Shown in pieces: positions 7,471 to 15,000 of a stretch of DNA of 36,933 nt. The translations under genes were made by a program, and so were the position numbers. Origin of the DNA: JASLCR01 sp046462475 (GTDB lineage: Bacteria; Patescibacteriota; Saccharimonadia; Saccharimonadales; Saccharimonadaceae); NCBI GenBank assembly GCA_046462475.1, contig JBKGVB010000018.1, forward strand, positions 1 through 36,933, written 5' to 3'. A model generated the notes under the pieces. The model was not told where the DNA came from. It saw nothing but the letters and a program-made list of their open reading frames with translations, and made no database searches. Each line of letters starts with the position of its first letter. Positions within the stretch are counted from its first letter, which is position 1.

Positions 7471-8931
7471 CTAATTGATGCCATTTTTGTAGAGGTAGAA
7501 ACGAGCTGCGTGTGAAGACGTATCGGTGGTGATAATCTGATCAGGAATCTGCGTAAGAGACGACGAGGCGAGGGTGCTTCGTATGACAGCGCCGCCTATT
7601 TTTGTCGAGGAATCTGCAGTAACAAGTAGGTGTTGGCCACGGTAATAGGTGGCGAAGACCTTATAGAATTCAAGCTGGTCTTTTGCGACGAGAAGTGTCG
7701 TTTTGCGAGAGTTTTCTTCCTTGAGTGTTTTATTGAGCAGTGCCACATCTTGGGTGAAGGCTGAGGTAGCCGACGTGCTGTAATGATAGCCGTAAAAGAA
7801 ATGTTCGATATTTGATACTGTCAGTCCGATAATGAGTACGCCGAGTGGTAGTAGGCCGCCAACGCGTGCATATGGATTTCGCGGAAAGAGTCCATACCAG
7901 CTACTAATGAGGTAATCGATTGCGAACGCAATGAGCAATACAAGAGGTACAAGGGCAAATGTCACTGCGGACTCGTTGAAAAGCACGATAGGTACGAGGA
8001 TAATTGCCCAGATAGTCAGGATATAACTTTTAGCCGTATACTTTGCACTGAACAAGCGATAGAGTCCAAGAAGTGCGAGCAACATGATCGTTAGTCCGTA
8101 TGCAGGATGCAGAACTTCACCATAGGTTGGAGTTATAAAACCTATGTATTGTTCGATAAGTTGTGTCCAAGAGATAGAACCTGCAAGCGCGTGAAGTCCG
8201 AGCAGCGACGGCATGAGCGATGGATGCGATATGGCGCCGATGATGAGCGGTATGAGCAGTCCGACGAACATTACACCACTAGTAATCAGTGCCCAGATCG
8301 GCTGCTTGAAGACGAGGAACCGGGCATGAGGATGGATGATGCACGTTATGGCGAGTGACAATACGACATATATTTCCAAGGGCGAATAAAGACTCAGAGC
8401 GCTGACGATACCTGCAACAATCAGCCATATTGGAGCAAATTTTTTCGTTTGAGCAATCATAGAGGCTGAAAAGAGTAGTGCTGCGTTCAGGAAAAGATAG
8501 TCGATCATTGGTGTTCCAAGTTGGCTGATCAGTAAGAATTGTCCAGTCGTGACAATAATCAAACTGGTGATAATAGCTACGTTGCGCCGGAACCAAAGCC
8601 TGAGCAGGCCATAGAGTAACGCAATGCTGGCAAGCGCCAAGACAAGAGACGGCAGTTTAATAGAAAACGGACTGACGCCGAATAGCTTGATACTACTATG
8701 CTGCAAGATATGATACGGTGCGTGTTCGAGACGAGGCGCATTCCTGCCAAGTATAACATCAAGGGGGGTCTGAGCGCTTATGACTGTTGATCGCATTTCC
8801 GAGTCTGAGACACCACCAGGTACATGAAGAGTGGCTGCAAGGAGCGTGATAAGCGCACTCACTATTACTATAAAACCGATGATGTAACGCCATCGATAGA
8901 GGTAAAAATCTGTTACTTTAGTGCGGCCCAT
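7471..8931 (-). CDS. Polytopic membrane glycosyltransferase-like protein (GT39/ArnT type)
   Basis: 486 residues with about ten or eleven hydrophobic segments. The first ends in a large loop with DSEMRS and RLEHAPYHILQHSSIKLFG. This matches the first extracytoplasmic loop of PMT/ArnT-like (GT39/GT83) enzymes, where an acidic residue and an HxP(P/Y)-like motif bind lipid-linked sugar. A soluble C-terminal tail (about 390-486) follows. The substrate is unknown. A TGC-TATACT -10 (8941-8946) ends nine bases before the ATG, without a Shine-Dalgarno. Confidence 0.7.
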   Translation of the reverse strand: MGRTKVTDFYLYRWRYIIGFIVIVSALITLLAATLHVPGGVSDSEMRSTVISAQTPLDVILGRNAPRLEHAPYHILQHSSIKLFGVSPFSIKLPSLVLALASIALLYGLLRLWFRRNVAIITSLIIVTTGQFLLISQLGTPMIDYLFLNAALLFSASMIAQTKKFAPIWLIVAGIVSALSLYSPLEIYVVLSLAITCIIHPHARFLVFKQPIWALITSGVMFVGLLIPLIIGAISHPSLMPSLLGLHALAGSISWTQLIEQYIGFITPTYGEVLHPAYGLTIMLLALLGLYRLFSAKYTAKSYILTIWAIILVPIVLFNESAVTFALVPLVLLIAFAIDYLISSWYGLFPRNPYARVGGLLPLGVLIIGLTVSNIEHFFYGYHYSTSATSAFTQDVALLNKTLKEENSRKTTLLVAKDQLEFYKVFATYYRGQHLLVTADSSTKIGGAVIRSTLASSSLTQIPDQIITTDTSSHAARFYLYKNGIN

Positions 8932-8940
8932 TTAGAACTT

Positions 8941-8949
8941 AGTATAGCA
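8941..8949 (-). promoter_or_regulatory. Extended -10 promoter of the GT39-like gene
   Basis: TGC-TATACT with nine bases to the ATG, so a leader of about two bases is predicted. It lies in the 29-base gap after the dnaB stop. Confidence 0.6.
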
Positions 8950-8960
8950 CGAGTCGGAGT

Positions 8961-10310
8961 CTACTCGTGCTTTCTATCCAGGGACATAAAGCGCAGACGC
9001 TCTGGGTGGAAGTAGAGCTGCACCTTCCCTGTCGGCCCGTTACGGTGTTTGGCAATAATCAGGTCGGTAATGTTCTCAAATTCAGGATTGTCTGGCTCGT
9101 AGTAGCCAGGACGATAAATAAAGGTAACGATATCGGCGTCCTGCTCGATGCTTCCCGATTCACGGAGGTCGGAAAGCTGCGGAATCTGTGGACTACGCTG
9201 CTCAACGGTACGGGACAACTGACTGAGTGCGATTAATGGCACATTGAGCTCACGTGCAATCAACTTAAGTCCACGAGAAATTTCGGAGACTTCCTGGACA
9301 CGGTTGCCATCGCTACGTCCGCTTGATTGCATGAGCTGCAAGTAGTCGACGATGATGAGTCCCAGCGGCCGTTCATGGGCGATGCGACGCGCTTTGGTGC
9401 GCATTTCGAGCACGCTGAGTCCTGGAGTGTCATCAATATAGATTGGCGCTTCGGCCATTTCACCCATTGCTTCAGATAGTTTCGCAAAATCATCATCAGA
9501 AAGATTGCCAGTACGAATATTCCAACTGTCCACTCCCGAGGCATCCGCAAGCATACGATCGACGAGCTGCTCCTTGCTCATCTCAAGGCTAAAGAATAGC
9601 ACGGGTTCATTCGCAATAGTGGCGACGTTGTAAGCAAGATTTGTCACAAAGGTTGTTTTACCCATGGCTGGCCTAGCCGCGAGAATCAAGAGGTCACTGC
9701 GTTGCAGGCCGGCTGTCATGTTGTCGAGGTCGCGGTAACCCGTACGGATACCACGTAACTGACCTTTATTTTTGTGCAGTTCCTCGAGCCGATCAAAGCT
9801 CTCAGTGAGAATACTTTCCAGCGAAGTGACATCTTGCTTCAGAGACTGGTCGGATACACTGAATAGTTCAGCTTCAGCTTTTTCCAGTAATTCCTGTGTG
9901 GTCGTATCTTCATCGAAGCCGAGTTCGGAAATATCACCAGAGGCTTTAATCAGCCGGCGTCGGACGGCTTTTTGCGCGACGATCTCTGCATAACTCGCCG
10001 CATGTGCGGCGGTCGGCACATAGGTGGTAAGTTCAGTCAGATAGACTGAGCCGCCAATTGTCTCGAGTTCCTTTTTGCGCGTGAGTTCATCGGTAAGTGT
10101 CAACAGATCGACCGGTTTGTGCTTTTCATACAGCCTGAGCATCGCGCCATAAATAATACTGTGACGTTTATCATAAAAATCTTTTTCGGTAACGTGTTCA
10201 GTGATGTCAGCCAAAACTTCATCGTCAATCAAGACAGCACCAAGCAAACTCTTCTCGGCATCAATACTTTGGGGTGGGACTTTTCCTGCGGGCACGTCTT
10301 TGGTTGCCAT
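8961..10310 (-). CDS. dnaB: Replicative DNA helicase DnaB
   Basis: 449 residues, normal size. The N-terminal DnaB domain (about 10-115, PQSIDAEKSLLGAVL) is followed by a linker and a RecA-like motor with Walker A ARPAMGKTT (212-220), FFSLEMSKEQL, Walker B LIIVDYLQLM and the arginine-finger region. No intein is present. The protein unwinds DNA ahead of the polymerase as a hexamer. It starts five bases after the dnaX stop behind a GAGGAG Shine-Dalgarno, so clamp loader and helicase are co-expressed. Confidence 0.98.
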   Translation of the reverse strand: MATKDVPAGKVPPQSIDAEKSLLGAVLIDDEVLADITEHVTEKDFYDKRHSIIYGAMLRLYEKHKPVDLLTLTDELTRKKELETIGGSVYLTELTTYVPTAAHAASYAEIVAQKAVRRRLIKASGDISELGFDEDTTTQELLEKAEAELFSVSDQSLKQDVTSLESILTESFDRLEELHKNKGQLRGIRTGYRDLDNMTAGLQRSDLLILAARPAMGKTTFVTNLAYNVATIANEPVLFFSLEMSKEQLVDRMLADASGVDSWNIRTGNLSDDDFAKLSEAMGEMAEAPIYIDDTPGLSVLEMRTKARRIAHERPLGLIIVDYLQLMQSSGRSDGNRVQEVSEISRGLKLIARELNVPLIALSQLSRTVEQRSPQIPQLSDLRESGSIEQDADIVTFIYRPGYYEPDNPEFENITDLIIAKHRNGPTGKVQLYFHPERLRFMSLDRKHE

Positions 10311-10315
10311 ATCTG

Positions 10316-11755
10316 TTACTCCTCGAGACTCACTTCTTCTCCACCACCCATCATAGCAGCAATTGCCGCCGCGCGGCTATCACTTGGGGGTTTTGCACCG
10401 GGAATAAGTACAATTTCCCACTCGCTTGAAGTGGTCTCTTGAAGAGATGTTTGCAGTTGCTGCTGGTAGCGGCTGTTTGATAGTTTTTTCTTGTAGAACT
10501 CATTTTTAGTATAGAGCGTCAGTTCACTATCGTTCACGTCATAAGCGCACTTTGAGAGAACGCTGTAGAGTGCGATAGATTCAGTCTTTAGGTGGTCGAG
10601 TAAGGCTTGCCAGTCAAGTTCAGTTGGGGGGCTGGATTTCTTCGCCCGCTTTTTAGTCGGCTCTTTTGGCGCCTCAATAACCTCCGTCACTTCTGGTGTG
10701 CGTGCTTTTGGAGCGATTGGTTCTGGATCTTTTGGGTGTTCTTCTTCGGCAAGTTCGGCGAGTTCAGGAATAGGAGGCGCGCTGACTGCAGCCGCAACGG
10801 TCTTCGGCGGCTTGGGTGTGTCGCAGTAGGTGCCTAGGTGTGCCATCAAAGAAGCGTAGGGCATCGGTGAGCTCGTAACGTCAATCAGGCCATCGACAAG
10901 TTCGAGTAACTCAGGATAAAATCTTTGAATTTCACGAATCATTTGACGTGCTACGACACTTGCTTGAATACCATTCTCTTCGAGTTGCTTGATATCTGCC
11001 AGGCTTGATTCGAATGCCTTTTTGCTGAGGTGATCAAGTAATGTCTCGATCGCCTTTTTCGAAGCGAGGCCAAGGCTAGCTTCGATAACTTCACTGGTGA
11101 TCGTTTCATCGCTACTCGTCGAATTGGCTAGCTGATCGAGGAGGCTTACGCTATCGCGATAACTGCCGTCAGAATGGTCAGCGATTAGCTCCAGGGCAGC
11201 GCCGTCTATTTTGATCTTTTCCTCTTTGGCTATTTTGGTGAGGTTTTTAATAATATTTTCAGTTGATGCTCGCCTAAAGGTGTGACGCTGGGTGCGGCTG
11301 ATGATTGTTTCGGGTAGTTTGTCGACGTCTGTTGTCGCAAGAATAAACACGACATGTTCAGGCGGTTCCTCGAGCGTCTTTAGAAGAGCGTTGAACGCAG
11401 CCTTTGATAGCATGTGGACCTCATCGATGATGTAGATTTTTTTACTGGCTGCGGCTGGTGCGAGGGTCACTTTTTCGCGTAAGTCACGAATGTCATCAAC
11501 GCCGTTATTGCTCGCCGCATCAATTTCGATAATATCGAGATTGGTTGAGTCATCTTGATATGGCAATCCATTGATTTCATGCGCCAGGATACGGGCGATT
11601 GAAGTTTTACCAACGCCGCGTGGGCCCGTAAAGAGATAGGCATGCGCCACTCGACCACGTTCGATCGCACGACGCAAAATAGCGGTCACATGCTCTTGAC
11701 CCACAATTTCATCAAGTGACCGAGAACGGTACTTTCGGTATAACGCCTTCCCCAT
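10316..11755 (-). CDS. dnaX: DNA polymerase III tau/gamma subunit
   Basis: 479 residues. The AAA+ clamp-loader ATPase has Walker A GPRGVGKTS (44-52), Walker B IIDEVH (109-114), the sensor region LATTDVDKLP and the arginine-finger region ISRTQRHTF. The C-terminal part (about 320-380) is low-complexity and charged, followed by a small domain. The four-cysteine zinc module that normally separates helix 1 from IEIDAASNNGVDEIR is absent: only about 12 residues (GLPYQDDSTNLD) replace it. The conserved SRC motif reads SRT. A TACAAT (11764-11769) ends eight bases before the ATG with no Shine-Dalgarno. Confidence 0.97.
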   Translation of the reverse strand: MGKALYRKYRSRSLDEIVGQEHVTAILRRAIERGRVAHAYLFTGPRGVGKTSIARILAHEINGLPYQDDSTNLDIIEIDAASNNGVDDIRDLREKVTLAPAAASKKIYIIDEVHMLSKAAFNALLKTLEEPPEHVVFILATTDVDKLPETIISRTQRHTFRRASTENIIKNLTKIAKEEKIKIDGAALELIADHSDGSYRDSVSLLDQLANSTSSDETITSEVIEASLGLASKKAIETLLDHLSKKAFESSLADIKQLEENGIQASVVARQMIREIQRFYPELLELVDGLIDVTSSPMPYASLMAHLGTYCDTPKPPKTVAAAVSAPPIPELAELAEEEHPKDPEPIAPKARTPEVTEVIEAPKEPTKKRAKKSSPPTELDWQALLDHLKTESIALYSVLSKCAYDVNDSELTLYTKNEFYKKKLSNSRYQQQLQTSLQETTSSEWEIVLIPGAKPPSDSRAAAIAAMMGGGEEVSLEE

Positions 11756-11763
11756 TGATTACT

Positions 11764-11769
11764 ATTGTA
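11764..11769 (-). promoter_or_regulatory. -10 element of the dnaX-dnaB operon
   Basis: TACAAT with eight bases to the ATG. The bases before it are GCG, so it is not a TGn type. A near-leaderless mRNA is predicted. Confidence 0.45.
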
Positions 11770-11771
11770 CG

Positions 11772-12323
11772 CTACTTTGTGCCGTTGGTTGTTGTAGTTT
11801 CGGCTGGCATTATGGTCGTTGGTTGGAGTGCTGCTTGGCGCCTTCGCCTAATGATTTCTCTAATAAGGGAAGCGACGATGCTTATCATGACTACGATGCC
11901 GCCCCAGAATGAAGCAAAGCTAATGACGCTATTAAGTCCTTCGGGTACGCCAGCAAACGTTAGCGCAGAGCCCACGCTCTCGGATGTATCACCACCATCA
12001 ACAAGCGAGAGCTCAAAGCCTACAGCGAGTAGGTAGTAGAGCAATATGAGAGCTGCGGAAGAAAGGGCTAATTTAGCCCGCGCGCCGAAAAGTGCAAGGA
12101 TGGCGATGAGTATATGGAATGGAAGTATTACCACGACGGCAAGAGGCAGAGTGAGAAAAAAGAGCCAACCGCTAGCTCCAAACATACCTCTACCTACTGC
12201 AATCCAAAAAGGCATCAGGAGGATCATTGGAAATAAACTAATAAAAGTCACGAGCTTAATGGAGCGCACTGTGCCGTGGCCTGCCTTAGCCACTTCTCTA
12301 TCGTTCTTCGAAATATCTGTCAT
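11772..12323 (-). CDS. Hypothetical membrane protein, four predicted helices
   Basis: 183 residues and no recognised family. A short charged N-terminus is followed by hydrophobic segments at about 24-45, 52-75, 82-105 and 133-158, then a basic stretch (REIIRRRRQ) and a Thr-rich tail. Start: a TGC-TTTAAT -10 (12331-12336) lies seven bases before the ATG, with no Shine-Dalgarno. It resembles the other small membrane protein at 12954-13463 in size and topology but not obviously in sequence. Confidence 0.7.
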   Translation of the reverse strand: MTDISKNDREVAKAGHGTVRSIKLVTFISLFPMILLMPFWIAVGRGMFGASGWLFFLTLPLAVVVILPFHILIAILALFGARAKLALSSAALILLYYLLAVGFELSLVDGGDTSESVGSALTFAGVPEGLNSVISFASFWGGIVVMISIVASLIREIIRRRRQAALQPTTIMPAETTTTNGTK

Positions 12324-12330
12324 ACTTTCT

Positions 12331-12339
12331 ATTAAAGCA
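12331..12339 (-). promoter_or_regulatory. Extended -10 promoter of the 183-residue membrane protein
   Basis: TGC-TTTAAT on the minus strand with seven bases to the ATG, so a leaderless transcript is predicted. Confidence 0.5.
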
Positions 12340-12347
12340 TGTTGTGG

Positions 12348-12923
12348 CTATAACGTTCCGCCTTCACGCGTGTAGCAGCGGCCGCAGAGTGAGTCGTATT
12401 CTACGGTACCTTCACCATCGATGGCTACTTGATTGCCCTCGAAGACGTACCTGCCATTTACCTTGCGTGTATTAAATTCAGCTTGCGAGCCACAAAAGCA
12501 CATGGTCGGGAGTTTTTCGATATTATCGGCTACTTCAAAGAGTCGTTTGCTGCCTGGAAACATTTCCGCGCGAAAATCAGCACGCAACCCATAGCAAATG
12601 ACAGAGATATCATGGTCTTTCGCGATATGAAAAAGCTGGCTGATCTGCTTCTGGCTCAAAAATTGCGCTTCGTCCACTAGTACGACAGCAACATCCTTGT
12701 AGTCTAGAATGGCCTTTTCAAGATCGAGGGACTCATCGGCGACAATATTGACATCTCGCTCGTGCCCGCCACGTGCGACTACGCGTGAATCACCCTTTGT
12801 ATCAACGCCGGGCTTAGCGACAATTACTTTAAGCCCACGCTCTTCGTAGTTGTAGGCAGTCTTAATAAGCGTGTCGGATTTGCCGCTGTTCATGGCGCCA
12901 TATTTAAAGTGGATTTTAGCCAT
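12348..12923 (-). CDS. tdk: Thymidine kinase
   Basis: 191 residues, the type II (TK1-like) family that phosphorylates thymidine to dTMP. Walker A is GAMNSGKS (9-16) and DEAQ is at 84-87. The lasso and zinc domain has Cys142, Cys144, Cys180 and Cys183; the first pair is CxC where CxxC is usual. The thymine-binding region is near FEGNQVAIDG. It gives the cell a salvage route that converges with thyA and tmk further along. A TGC-TATACT -10 (12932-12937) ends eight bases before the ATG. Confidence 0.96.
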   Translation of the reverse strand: MAKIHFKYGAMNSGKSDTLIKTAYNYEERGLKVIVAKPGVDTKGDSRVVARGGHERDVNIVADESLDLEKAILDYKDVAVVLVDEAQFLSQKQISQLFHIAKDHDISVICYGLRADFRAEMFPGSKRLFEVADNIEKLPTMCFCGSQAEFNTRKVNGRYVFEGNQVAIDGEGTVEYDSLCGRCYTREGGTL

Positions 12924-12931
12924 TATAGATC

Positions 12932-12940
12932 AGTATAGCA
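12932..12940 (-). promoter_or_regulatory. Extended -10 promoter of tdk
   Basis: TGC-TATACT with eight bases to the ATG, in a 30-base gap. A near-leaderless transcript is predicted. Confidence 0.6.
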
Positions 12941-12953
12941 AAAGTTCAGATTG

Positions 12954-13463
12954 CTATTTCGAAGAATATTGTGTTTCAAATTTCCTTGCCTTCATAAAAA
13001 GTATGCCAACGAATACGAAAAGGATGACAAAAAGAGTACCTACACTAATAAAAGTTGCTAGGGTGCTCTCTGGAAGTGACTGGAAGAATCCACTGTTGAT
13101 ATCATCTATATTTCCTGACATGTTGCGCGTCAAAGGACTAACAAGACGGAAAATTAAATGTTCGATCGCCACAAAACCACCAGAGAGCGCCACACTGAGT
13201 AGGCCGGCGGTCGTAACGATTCGTTGGGTATTTATGATGGCATATAGAATAAAGAGCGTGATGATGTAGCTCACAACATGGCCTGTTGCTATTAGTGCTA
13301 TCTTGGGTGCTCTCTCATGCAAGTTAGGCCATAAGTAAGCCCAAAGCGTAAAAAACCCGAATAGGGCCACTGCAGAGATAATAGGCCAGCCAAAAATAGC
13401 CGTTACAATAAGTGGCGCCGAGCTTGGTGGATTCTCATTTTGGTTGGAGTAAGTATTCATCAT
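12954..13463 (-). CDS. Hypothetical membrane protein, four predicted helices
   Basis: 169 residues from the first of two adjacent ATG codons (13463 or 13460). Hydrophobic segments lie at about 17-38, 50-72, 79-98 and 135-155, with a short basic C-terminus. No family is recognised. A TGC-TATACT -10 (13472-13477) ends eight bases before the first ATG and there is no Shine-Dalgarno. The upstream gene's terminator hairpin abuts this promoter. Confidence 0.7.
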   Translation of the reverse strand: MMNTYSNQNENPPSSAPLIVTAIFGWPIISAVALFGFFTLWAYLWPNLHERAPKIALIATGHVVSYIITLFILYAIINTQRIVTTAGLLSVALSGGFVAIEHLIFRLVSPLTRNMSGNIDDINSGFFQSLPESTLATFISVGTLFVILFVFVGILFMKARKFETQYSSK

Positions 13464-13471
13464 TTATGCTA

Positions 13472-13480
13472 AGTATAGCA
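13472..13480 (-). promoter_or_regulatory. Extended -10 promoter of the 169-residue membrane protein
   Basis: TGC-TATACT with eight bases to the first ATG. It directly follows the T-run of the preceding terminator. Confidence 0.6.
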
Positions 13481-13505
13481 AAAGAAAAGAGCCACCGCGT
13501 GGCTC
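13481..13505 (-). terminator. Intrinsic terminator after the 54-residue membrane protein
   Basis: A perfect 7-bp stem GAGCCAC/GTGGCTC with a three-base loop (13489-13505), followed on the minus strand by TTTTCTTT. It supports a transcribed small gene just upstream. A second inverted repeat, GTCAGA/TCTGAC, lies at about 13512-13532. Confidence 0.8.
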
Positions 13506-13552
13506 AACCGGTCAGATCTTCGATGTCTGACACGGCGACTGCGGTGGCGACT

Positions 13553-13717
13553 TCACTCAATCTCGCGAAAAACAATGCTGCATGCAAGGAGCATTGCCGA
13601 GATTAGGAAGACCATTCCGAGGAGAAAAAGGATAGTGGAGTCTACGTGACTCCCACCGATCACAATGATTGAACCAGAGACACCTCTAATCCACATGGAT
13701 GTTTTCCTGCTGGACAC
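13553..13717 (-). CDS. Small single-pass membrane protein (54 residues)
   Basis: A GTG start at 13717 follows a GAGGTGAT Shine-Dalgarno and reads MSSRKTSMWIRG, then a hydrophobic region with one clear membrane helix (about 28-50: STILFLLGMVFLISAMLLA) and a short REIE tail. An ATG two bases earlier in another frame gives only 18 codons. The reading frame is closely fitted by a promoter (TTTACT, 17 bases, TATGAT at about 13756-13761) and the terminator at 13481-13505. No family is recognised; size and topology resemble regulatory or toxin-like membrane peptides, but nothing proves either. Confidence 0.6.
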   Translation of the reverse strand: MSSRKTSMWIRGVSGSIIVIGGSHVDSTILFLLGMVFLISAMLLACSIVFREIE

Positions 13718-13780
13718 ATGATCACCTCACTTCCTAGGGAGTGGTAAGGTAATCATACAAGAGTCATTTGTAGAAGTAAA

Positions 13781-14296
13781 CTACAGCGCTGCTTCAACAG
13801 CCGCCCACGTAGCGTCTTGGTTGTCTGTTGGGACGATGATCGTTACTTGGTCGCCAATGTTGATACGGAAATAAGTGACGCTAGCAAGCAAAATACGGTA
13901 TTCGCGGCCATTTGCTTCGACGTAGTACGCACCATCATGCTGTACGAGTGTACCGATAACTTGTGTACGGTCAACTGGTCCGATTTGCTTGTAGATAAAG
14001 CTGCCGTCATCAGCAATAGTGAGCTTAAGGATATCTCCCTCAACAAGCTTCGACTTCGAGGCATAGTTTGCCGGCACTGGGTATTCCTTGCCATCGGGAC
14101 CAGCCATCTTCTGACCATCAAAGACACCTTCGATGACTTTGCCGCTGACTTCTTCGCGGCTTGAAGTCGGCGTGACGACATGTCCGTCATCGCCAAGGAT
14201 GCTCATAAGGAGCTCATTTGCCGCAGCTAAATTTGTTTCTGCCTCTGTAATCAATGATCGGAGGCGCTTCACCTGTTTCTCTGGTAATTCAGACAT
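13781..14296 (-). CDS. Conserved hypothetical protein, OB/S1-like beta-rich
   Basis: 171 residues from the ATG at 14296. A leading helix (about 1-35, ELPEKQVKRLRSLITEAETNLAAANELL) precedes beta-rich sequence: VIEGVFDGQKMAGPDGKEYPVPANYASKSKLVEGDILKLTI, then VIGTLVQHDGAYYVEANGREYRILLASVTYF. The second part looks like a nucleic-acid-binding barrel (inference). I recall similar hypothetical proteins in Patescibacteria but cannot confirm this here. The frame stays open to 14386, but a good promoter (TTGACG at 14365-14370, 17 bases, TATATA at 14342-14347) starts transcription inside that extension. The 14296 ATG has an AAGGAAC Shine-Dalgarno. Confidence 0.75.
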   Translation of the reverse strand: MSELPEKQVKRLRSLITEAETNLAAANELLMSILGDDGHVVTPTSSREEVSGKVIEGVFDGQKMAGPDGKEYPVPANYASKSKLVEGDILKLTIADDGSFIYKQIGPVDRTQVIGTLVQHDGAYYVEANGREYRILLASVTYFRINIGDQVTIIVPTDNQDATWAAVEAAL

Positions 14297-14341
14297 AATA
14301 TCTCGCAGTTCCTTGTCTGTTTTTGCTAGTACTACACCCAG

Positions 14342-14370
14342 TATATACCAACTTGGGGACCGGTCGTCAA
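14342..14370 (-). promoter_or_regulatory. Promoter of the conserved hypothetical at 13781-14296
   Basis: -35 TTGACG, a 17-base spacer and -10 TATATA (or TATACT two bases on). Its position decides the start codon: in-frame starts further upstream are not on the transcript. Confidence 0.6.
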
Positions 14371-14417
14371 GCCTAATTTTTTCCACAAAGTTACCAGAGG
14401 CCAGAAAAATATCGTTG

Positions 14418-14451
14418 TAAAATAAAACATCGCCCGGAAAATCCAGGCGAC
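14418..14451 (-). terminator. Terminator of the rplJ-rplL operon
   Basis: The minus strand has a 9-bp stem GTCGCCTGG/CCGGGCGAT (two G-U pairs), loop ATTTT, then GTTTTATTTT. It lies about 120 bases past the rplL stop. Confidence 0.8.
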
Positions 14452-14525
14452 GCTTCTATAACAAATGTGGTCAAATATCCTCGTCGCTAGACACCAGTGC
14501 TTTGTGCTGGCTTTAGCGGGAGGGA

Positions 14526-14573
14526 AATCTTTTCCGAATTTATTTCGGGAAAGATTGGGAGGGAGACCCTCCC
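14526..14573 (-). repeat. Two-hairpin 3'-UTR element, copy after rplL
   Basis: Reading from the rplL stop: a GC hairpin GGGAGGG-TCT-CCCTCCC (14573 down to 14557), then a 13-bp stem (14526-14538 with 14544-14556) whose core on the plus strand is TTCCGAA-TTTAT-TTCGGGAA. The core and loop recur after rplA (21016-21062). Confidence 0.7.
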
Positions 14574-14953
14574 TAAACTAGTTCAACGCTAGCGCCAGCT
14601 TCTTCAAGCGCTTTCTTTGCAGTTTCAGCGTCGTCCTTTGACACCTTTTCCTTAACGTTTGCAGGTGCACCGTCAACGATAGCTTTTGCTTCACCAAGAC
14701 CAAGACCAGTAAGTTCCTTAACAGCCTTGATAACAGCAACTTTCTGAGCACCAGCGTCAGTAAGTTTAACGTCGTATTCGCTCTTCTCGTCAGCGCCGTC
14801 TGCGCCAGCATCAGCAGCAGCTGGACCAGCAACAGCGACAGCTGCAGCAGCTGGTTCGATGCCGTATTCATCTTTTAGTACGTTTTTAAGTTCGTTAACT
14901 TCGAGGACAGTAAGACCTGTCAACTCTTTTGCAAGTTTTGCAACATCAGCCAT
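14573..14953 (-). CDS. rplL: Ribosomal protein L7/L12
   Basis: 126 residues, normal length. The N-terminal dimerisation and L10-binding helices (VAKLAKELTGLTVLEVNELKNVLKDEYG) are followed by an Ala/Gly-rich hinge (about 35-57) and the C-terminal factor-binding domain with EKSEYDVKL, KVAVIKAVKELTGLGLGEAKAIVDGAP and EEAGASVELV. It forms the stalk that recruits translation GTPases. It is second in the rplJ-rplL operon, with an AAGGAGT Shine-Dalgarno. Confidence 0.99.
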   Translation of the reverse strand: MADVAKLAKELTGLTVLEVNELKNVLKDEYGIEPAAAAVAVAGPAAADAGADGADEKSEYDVKLTDAGAQKVAVIKAVKELTGLGLGEAKAIVDGAPANVKEKVSKDDAETAKKALEEAGASVELV

Positions 14954-15000
14954 GATAGACTCCTTTTAGATTGCTTGGTTAGTATTGAAAATTGGTTGCT

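Noticed and set aside
14578..14871. Leu-rich 97-residue frame overlapping rplL
   Set aside because: It is a shifted-frame shadow of the Ala-rich rplL sequence, with no start signal.
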